Shown: in pieces, positions 1 to 4,111 of the stretch
Numbering within the stretch: the first letter of the stretch is position 1
Layout of the letters: each line of letters opens with the position of its first letter
Assembly (NCBI GenBank): GCA_028691335.1
Contig: JAQUZK010000092.1
Coordinates: 1-5,962, forward strand
Direction of reading: 5' to 3'
DNA: 5,962 nt
Source: Candidatus Izemoplasmatales bacterium
Lineage (GTDB): Bacteria; Bacillota_I; Bacilli_A; Izemoplasmatales; Hujiaoplasmataceae
Made by a program: the position numbers and the translations under genes
The notes under the pieces: model-generated
Told to the model about the DNA's origin: nothing
The model's input: only the letters and a program-made list of their open reading frames with translations
The model's database searches: none

Positions 1-478
1 CTTAGGAATATACAACCTTCTAATCTTCCCGCCCTTTGAATAAATATCGATATGTCCCAAAATAACATGTTCTGCTTTAATTTCAATAAGTTCACTCACT
101 CGGCATCCTGTAGCTCCCAAAAATCTCACCACAAAATACCAATCATTATTATTATCTTTTTTCAATTGAATATATAAAAAGTGATAATCTGCATTACTGA
201 TAACATTTTCTAATACTGATTTTTGTTGGATTTTTATAAACCTCGTTTTCAATGAACTTTTCTCAATAAAGTCAAGATATTTATTTAACCCTTGGATTCT
301 TAAGTTTACTGTTTTCCCTTTATAATTTTCTATTAAATAACCTTTATATGCAGAAATGTAATCTTTTGTTATTTTTTTTGTAAAACGAAAGAAACTGATT
401 TACTGAAAAAACATATGAATCTATTGTATTCATTGATAAGTTTTGCATTTTTAACCATTCTTTAAATTCCTCTATCAT
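1..478 (-). pseudogene. tyrosine recombinase (XerC/D-type integrase), frameshifted in a poly-A run and cut by the window edge; candidate hsdS inverter
   Basis: The ATG at 478-476 lies 9 nt after a strong AGGAGG (minus strand, 493-488). The frame runs for 44 codons and stops at TAA 346-344. Removing one A from the A8 run (372-379) restores one open frame of 159 codons to the left edge with no stop. Conceptual residues 1-90 look like the helical N-terminal SAM-like/core-binding domain of tyrosine recombinases (it begins MIEEFKEWLKMQNLS). The catalytic domain begins with the box I signature GATGCRVSEL (catalytic Arg about residue 126), followed by the beta-hairpin with SKGGKIRR (likely catalytic Lys about 148). 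The HxxR box and nucleophile Tyr would lie outside the window. Family members of this kind sit beside inverting type I hsdS genes and flip specificity halves, and the position just after hsdS fits that job. The family call is secure. Whether the frameshift is a true inactivation, a phase-variable off state, a slippage site or a sequence error cannot be decided here. Confidence 0.85.
372..379 (-). repeat. A8 homopolymer tract (coding strand) at the recombinase frameshift
   Basis: Eight consecutive T on the plus strand read as eight A in the recombinase message, just after codon 33 (Tyr). With eight A the frame ends 11 codons after this Tyr; with seven it continues through the catalytic domain to the window edge. 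Runs of this kind change length by replication slippage and can also cause transcriptional slippage. The run is therefore a possible ON/OFF switch for the recombinase, and also a likely place for an assembly error. Confidence 0.85.
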
Positions 479-514
479 ATATAAATACCTCCTGAGATAT
501 TTATATATAATAGC

Positions 515-554
515 AAAAAAGTTCTTTGGAGTGCATTATCCAAAGAACTTTTTT
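515..554. terminator. bidirectional intrinsic terminator overlapping the 3' end of hsdS
   Basis: The arms 515-530 and 539-554 are perfectly complementary over 16 bp, with an 8-nt loop (531-538). Each strand ends in six T, so the hairpin can act in both directions. On the minus strand it ends the hsdM-hsdS transcript. The upstream arm encodes the last residues of HsdS (KKFFG), and the TAA at 538-536 lies in the loop. The recombinase RBS begins only about 20 bp beyond the hairpin, so the recombinase needs readthrough or its own promoter in the TA-rich stretch at 500-512. No convincing -35 is visible for such a promoter. Confidence 0.85.
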
Positions 555-1633
555 AAGTAATTTTTTTTCAATAGAGTCAATCTTTCAATTTTCTTCTTAT
601 TATAATATATAAATTTTATTTTTGACTCAGCTTCTTTACCTATTGTAGTCATTAAATTTATATTTACATTAGGAACTTGAATTTCCTTGAATGAATCATT
701 ATTGATTCCTTGCATAGTTGCGCCAATGGATAGAGCATTTTTGTTTTCATCAAATTGCTTACTTGTTATTAGCGAATACATGTAGTTAGAGACATATGAA
801 TTGTCACAAACTAATCCCATAAACCCTGTAGAAAAAATGTAATTATTTAGGATATATTCCATAAAATCTCTAACATATAAGAATTTAGGACTATCTTTTA
901 ATTTGGCAAACCAAACGGAATTTGGAATGGGTTGCATATTCGCTCTTGAAGGTTTATCTTTCATCGTTATAATATAATCATTTGAAGATATTCCATTCTC
1001 GTTAACTGAAGCTGTGTTTAAATAAACTTTTGTTCCGCTAAAAGTTTTTATACCTGATTTAATAATTGAATATCCCTTCAAATTACCAATACGAGTTGTA
1101 TTAAGGTGATGGGTGTGTTTACGAAATATAATTTGAATTAGATCATTAATTTTACAATTGATGGTATTTAGGTTTTCTATTAAATCATCGATACTTCCTA
1201 TAGTGTCAACTATGTGTTGTTGCTCTGTATGGGTCACATTATGTATTGGATAATTTAAAAGCACACTTTTTTCACCTCTAGGCATTTTCGTTCCTTTAGC
1301 TGATTTTACGAACACATTTATGAAATTGTCAGTTACTAAATTATAATATATATACTTTGCATTATGTCCTTCTCTTGCTCTCAGGCAAATAATATCACTC
1401 GAGCACCCTCCATAAATTGAAGACAACCATATTTTTTTGAAATACGGTCTTATATTTGAAATTAAAATATCATTTGGCTCAACTTTAGTAATACTGCCAG
1501 CAGGGATGCTGTTTGCTTGTTTTATACCACCAAAATTTGAAATCATATTCTCTGTTGTAACATACTTATTTATATCAACACTATTTGATTTTATTTTTTC
1601 ATTTACAATGTAACAGCATTCATTTATATTCAT
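536..1633 (-). CDS. hsdS: type I restriction-modification specificity subunit HsdS (expressed copy)
   Basis: This 365-residue protein has the usual two-TRD HsdS build and would direct the methyltransferase (HsdM2S) and any HsdR to a bipartite DNA site. TRD1 covers about residues 1-135 and contains segments characteristic of HsdS, such as YVTTENM, DILISNIRPYFKKIW and GTKMPRG. The central conserved helix spans about 136-178 (EQQHIVDTIGSIDDLIENL). TRD2 spans about 179-323, and the C-terminal conserved coiled-coil helix about 324-365 (ends KKNYLKKFFG). The ATG at 1633 is preceded by AGAAAGG (minus strand, 1647-1641) with 7-nt spacing. The gene is co-oriented with hsdM but separated from it by about 520 bp of antisense hsdS' sequence, so translation depends on its own RBS. 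Codons 138-143 lie in the inverted repeat shared with hsdS', so the first 143 residues are predicted to be exchangeable by inversion. It is slightly short for HsdS but appears intact. Confidence 0.93.
   Translation of the reverse strand: MNINECCYIVNEKIKSNSVDINKYVTTENMISNFGGIKQANSIPAGSITKVEPNDILISNIRPYFKKIWLSSIYGGCSSDIICLRAREGHNAKYIYYNLVTDNFINVFVKSAKGTKMPRGEKSVLLNYPIHNVTHTEQQHIVDTIGSIDDLIENLNTINCKINDLIQIIFRKHTHHLNTTRIGNLKGYSIIKSGIKTFSGTKVYLNTASVNENGISSNDYIITMKDKPSRANMQPIPNSVWFAKLKDSPKFLYVRDFMEYILNNYIFSTGFMGLVCDNSYVSNYMYSLITSKQFDENKNALSIGATMQGINNDSFKEIQVPNVNINLMTTIGKEAESKIKFIYYNKKKIERLTLLKKNYLKKFFG
1204..1222 (-). repeat. inverted repeat, hsdS copy (inversion site)
   Basis: Read on the minus strand this is CAACAACACATAGTTGACA, identical over 19 bp to 2123-2141 on the plus strand. 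It encodes Gln138-Asp143 of HsdS at the start of the central conserved region. It contains a short internal dyad CAAC-N5-GTTG that could form recombinase arms. Beyond the exact match, 8 of the next 12 bases also agree with the other copy. Confidence 0.9.
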
Positions 1634-1663
1634 ATAAAAACCTTTCTAGGAGACAAACATTTT
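1634..1663. promoter_or_regulatory. 30-bp divergent start region with two ribosome-binding sites
   Basis: The 30 bp between the two ATGs hold one Shine-Dalgarno site per direction: AGAAAGG on the minus strand (1647-1641) for hsdS and AGGAG on the plus strand (1648-1652, 11 nt before the ATG) for hsdS'. There is no room for two promoters here. Each half therefore appears to carry its own translation start through inversion, while transcription comes from outside, probably from hsdM. Confidence 0.75.
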
Positions 1664-2161
1664 ATGAAATTAGAAGAAATAATAAAAATATATAGACCTA
1701 ATACAACATCAAGAGTTGATTTATCAATTGAAGGAATTAAATGTATTCATTATGGAGATATTTATAAAAATTATAGTAATAAAAGCATTACCAGTTCAAG
1801 TATTATTAATAGTTTTACGAAAACTATAAAATCGGAAAAAATCATAAATTCTGATTCAATAATTTTTCCTGATGTAACAGAAACTGTAGAGGATTTTGGA
1901 CATTTTGTCTATGTGCAATTTGATAATGTTAATTATATCAATGGAACACATACATTTGCATTAACAACGACCGAATGCAATTTGAAATATTTATTTTATT
2001 ATCTCCAATCAGTTTCGACAAAGGCAAAACTGAGACAACTATTAAAAGGAGATACTGTTTTCCAATTATCTGCCAAAGACTTTTTAAAATTAGATATTTC
2101 AAATTTTCATACTATTAATTTTCAACAACACATAGTTGACATTGTAAGAACTACATATTAG
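1664..2161 (+). CDS. partial type I specificity gene hsdS' (silent alternative TRD1 half)
   Basis: This 165-residue protein corresponds to one TRD plus the first few residues of the conserved region, less than half of a normal HsdS. It opens MKLEEIIKIYRP, has HsdS-like segments HYGDIYKNY and LKGDTVFQLSAKDF, and ends QQHIVDIVRTTY. Its QQHIVD (residues 154-159) matches HsdS 138-143 in both DNA and protein. The rest of the TRD differs from TRD1 of the main hsdS, so it should read a different half-site. It lies antisense to the hsdM-hsdS transcript, so in this orientation it is probably a storage cassette rather than an expressed protein, although it keeps an RBS (AGGAG). Its last 11 bp overlap the end of hsdM tail-to-tail. 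The stop and the last few codons lie outside the invertible segment and would serve whichever half is stored here. Confidence 0.88.
   Translation: MKLEEIIKIYRPNTTSRVDLSIEGIKCIHYGDIYKNYSNKSITSSSIINSFTKTIKSEKIINSDSIIFPDVTETVEDFGHFVYVQFDNVNYINGTHTFALTTTECNLKYLFYYLQSVSTKAKLRQLLKGDTVFQLSAKDFLKLDISNFHTINFQQHIVDIVRTTY
2123..2141 (+). repeat. inverted repeat, hsdS' copy (inversion site)
   Basis: This 19-bp sequence is the exact reverse-complement partner of 1204-1222. It encodes Gln154-Asp159 of the half gene, in the same codon phase as in hsdS. The homology decays just beyond it (8 of the next 12 bases match), which is what a diverged remnant of the central conserved region would show. Confidence 0.9.
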
Positions 2162-3623
2162 ATTTAAGTATTTCCTCAACTTTGTTCTCTAGTTCCCTAT
2201 TCTTTTCAAATAAGTCTAATAGTTCAGAAGATAATTTTTTAATTTCAGCATCAATTTCTTCTTCACTCATTTTATCAGAATCATCAATTCCTACATATCT
2301 TCCCGGAACTAGTGTATAGTCAGCTTCTCTTATTTCATCTAAAGATGCTTTTTTACAGAAACCTTTAACATCTTCATAGTTTTTATCCTTTAACCAATTA
2401 TGATATGTATCCGTAATTTTAACTAGGTCTTCTTCTTTTAGTTCTCTTACTTTTCTATCTATCATTTCTCCTAAATTTCGAGCATCAATAAATAAAACTT
2501 CATTAGTAGTTTTACTTTTTCTAATAAACCAGAGAGATACTGGTATTCCTGTTGTATAAAACAACTTATCTGGTAAAGTAATGACACAATCAACAATACC
2601 ATCTTCAAGCATAAGTTTTCTAATGTTATATTCTTGTTTAGATGTGGTAGATAGTGATCCATTAGCTAAAACAAACCCGGCTATTCCTTTTGGAGCTAAT
2701 TTTGAATACATATGTTGAATCCATGCGTAGTTTGCATTTCCAGCAGGTGGAATATCATATACCCATCTTGGATCTTCTAACAATGATGGTTGTCCATAAT
2801 CACTAATATTAAAAGGAGGATTCGCTAATATATAATCAAATCTTTGAGATTTATGTTTATCATCATGAAAAGTATCTCCCGGTGACTCTCCTAGATTAGC
2901 ATCAATTCCTCGAATAGATAAGTTCATTTTAGCAAGTTTCCAAGTTGTTGTATTTAATTCTTGTCCGTAAACAGAAATCTTATCTACATTGCCTCTATGT
3001 GCTTTAACAAAATCAGCAGCTTGTACAAACATACCGCCACTTCCACAGCAAGGATCATATACTCTACCACCCATAGGTTCTATCATTCTAACCAATAGTT
3101 GAACGATGCATCTTGGAGTATAAAATTCTCCACCTGTTTGTCCTAAGTTTCTGGCAAATTTCCCCATAAAATATTCGTAAATCTGCCCCATGAAATCGCC
3201 TTCAACAGATGTCTCAAGCTGATTGCTGAATAAATCTATAAGTTCGCCAAGTCTTCTTTTATCAATTGCTGAAGAAGAATATATTTTAGGTAAAATTCCA
3301 TTTAATTCATCATTTTCTTTTTCTATTTCAATAAATGCCTCATCAAGTTTTTGTCCAAGTTCTTCTTGTTTTGAAAATTGTGATATATAATTCCATCTTG
3401 ATTTTTCTGGCACCCAAAAAATGTGTTCAGATGTATATTCATCTTTATCATTCTCAAATCCTTCACCCTCTGTTACTAAATAATTATATTTGTCTTCAAA
3501 GCGATCAGAAATGTATTTTAAAAAAATTAATCCTAATACAACGTACATATAATCAGATGCACTAACACTCCCTCTTAATTTGTCTGCTGAAGCCCATAAT
3601 ATTTTTTCATCAATCTTCGCCAT
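2151..3623 (-). CDS. hsdM: type I restriction-modification DNA adenine methyltransferase subunit HsdM
   Basis: HsdM transfers a methyl group from S-adenosylmethionine to adenine N6 in the site chosen by HsdS, working as an M2S complex in the cytoplasm. The 490-residue product is of normal family length. The N-terminal helical domain starts MAKIDEKILWASADKLRGSV (about 1-140). TGGEFYTP (163-170) opens the catalytic domain, followed by the SAM-binding motif DPCCGSGGMF (190-199) and the catalytic NPPF (268-271). The C-terminal helices (about 450-490) probably contact HsdS. The start at 3623 is preferred over the ATG ten codons upstream (3653). It has GGAGG four nt upstream, the family N-terminus begins here, and the predicted transcription start lies only about 6 nt before the upstream ATG. 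It is the first gene of the predicted hsdM-hsdS unit, and its 3' end overlaps hsdS' by 11 bp. No hsdR is seen in the window. Confidence 0.96.
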   Translation of the reverse strand: MAKIDEKILWASADKLRGSVSASDYMYVVLGLIFLKYISDRFEDKYNYLVTEGEGFENDKDEYTSEHIFWVPEKSRWNYISQFSKQEELGQKLDEAFIEIEKENDELNGILPKIYSSSAIDKRRLGELIDLFSNQLETSVEGDFMGQIYEYFMGKFARNLGQTGGEFYTPRCIVQLLVRMIEPMGGRVYDPCCGSGGMFVQAADFVKAHRGNVDKISVYGQELNTTTWKLAKMNLSIRGIDANLGESPGDTFHDDKHKSQRFDYILANPPFNISDYGQPSLLEDPRWVYDIPPAGNANYAWIQHMYSKLAPKGIAGFVLANGSLSTTSKQEYNIRKLMLEDGIVDCVITLPDKLFYTTGIPVSLWFIRKSKTTNEVLFIDARNLGEMIDRKVRELKEEDLVKITDTYHNWLKDKNYEDVKGFCKKASLDEIREADYTLVPGRYVGIDDSDKMSEEEIDAEIKKLSSELLDLFEKNRELENKVEEILKSNM

Positions 3624-3627
3624 TTTT

Positions 3628-3632
3628 CCTCC
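3628..3632 (-). promoter_or_regulatory. ribosome-binding site deciding the hsdM start
   Basis: GGAGG on the minus strand lies 4 nt before the ATG at 3623. The spacing is a little short but the match is strong. The alternative ATG at 3653 has no purine-rich site before it. Confidence 0.75.
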
Positions 3633-3665
3633 ATTCACTACAACAATTATCATGCAACTAAAAAT

Positions 3666-3674
3666 ATTATATCA
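3666..3674 (-). promoter_or_regulatory. extended -10 promoter for hsdM (and hsdS)
   Basis: On the minus strand the sequence TATGATATAAT includes a consensus TATAAT (3671-3666) preceded by TGA (3674-3672), the extended -10 form TGn. No good -35 is found 17-18 bp upstream, as is common for this promoter class. The start of transcription would be near 3659, giving a leader of about 35 nt to the ATG at 3623. The surrounding spacer (3654-3808) holds no other gene that I can support. Confidence 0.6.
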
Positions 3675-3808
3675 TAATATTAGATTTTATAATAGGTTAA
3701 AATAGAATTTATCTAAAGTGTTAAATCAAGTGTAGTAGATACATATATTTAAAGAAAAAGTCTGAGGTTTAATCCTCCTATGCTATAAAACCATATTTAA
3801 TTAATATA

Positions 3809-4111
3809 CTAAAACGAAAGTTTTTCCTCTGAATCCGCTTGTTCAATAGCGGTTTTTTCAGTTATTATCTTTTCATAGGATTTTTTTAAACTCTCAAACT
3901 GAACATAAAACTCAGAACCCGATTTAGTTTCATCACGTATCATGGCAAACAGTTTGGATATCGGATCTGTATCATCAATATCAAATTCAACTTCACTCTT
4001 TAATGATCTCATAAATAAGTCATCAAGGAAATCACTATTAATGTCTTTTTTGGTTATCTCTTTACCATCAAAAGTGACTTTACCATCTTTAGTTACAATG
4101 ATTTTTTTCAT
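3809..4111 (-). CDS. small protein of unknown function, partner of the ATPase
   Basis: I do not recognise this 100-residue protein. It starts with a likely beta-hairpin (MKKIIVTKDGKVTFDGKEI), has an acidic middle with a run of Asp (about residues 44-50), and ends in a probable amphipathic helix (about 65-93). It has no signal peptide, membrane segment, or Cys/His metal cluster. Its ATG shares one base with the stop of the ATPase gene (TAATG), and a GGAGG lies 9 nt upstream inside the last ATPase codons, so the two are very likely translated together. This close coupling suggests a subunit or regulator of the ATPase, which is inference from position only. There is no strong terminator after it. 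Confidence 0.75.
   Translation of the reverse strand: MKKIIVTKDGKVTFDGKEITKKDINSDFLDDLFMRSLKSEVEFDIDDTDPISKLFAMIRDETKSGSEFYVQFESLKKSYEKIITEKTAIEQADSEEKLSF

Larger units (their letters stand above)
1204..2141. other. predicted 938-bp invertible DNA segment carrying two alternative HsdS N-terminal halves
   Basis: The segment is bounded by the 19-bp inverted repeats and holds the first 143 codons of hsdS and the first 159 codons of hsdS' in head-to-head orientation. The repeats occupy the same codon phase in both genes (codons 138-143 and 154-159), so inversion gives in-frame chimeras. The predicted alternative expressed HsdS is 159+222=381 residues. The displaced TRD1 would become a 149-residue half gene ending in the fixed tail IVRTTY. 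This is the design of known inverting type I systems; actual inversion is inferred. Confidence 0.82.

Noticed and set aside
500..535. Promoter for the recombinase in the TA-rich stretch after the terminator
   Set aside because: TATTAT and TATAAA resemble -10 boxes, but the hexamer at -35 distance matches the consensus at only about 3 of 6 positions and lies within the hairpin.
2471..2662. 63-codon open frame inside hsdM, and plus-strand open frames at 3335-3565, 3942-4226, 4799-4984 and 5054-5380
   Set aside because: They lie in other frames of well-supported genes, lack ribosome-binding sites and show no recognisable protein character.
3624..3653. Upstream ATG giving hsdM ten extra residues (MIIVVVNGGK)
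   Set aside because: It has no ribosome-binding site, lies only about 6 nt after the predicted transcription start, and the family N-terminus begins at the ATG at 3623, which has GGAGG.
3751..3777. Possible terminator after the small gene (GAGG-N6-CCTC followed by a T-rich run on the minus strand)
   Set aside because: The stem is only 4 bp and the T run is separated from it by several bases, too weak to call as a terminator.
3760..3793. tRNA-like 3' end (GAGGTTTAATCCTC followed downstream by ACCA)
   Set aside because: The T-stem does not pair over 5 bp with a 7-nt loop, and no anticodon or D arm is found beside it.
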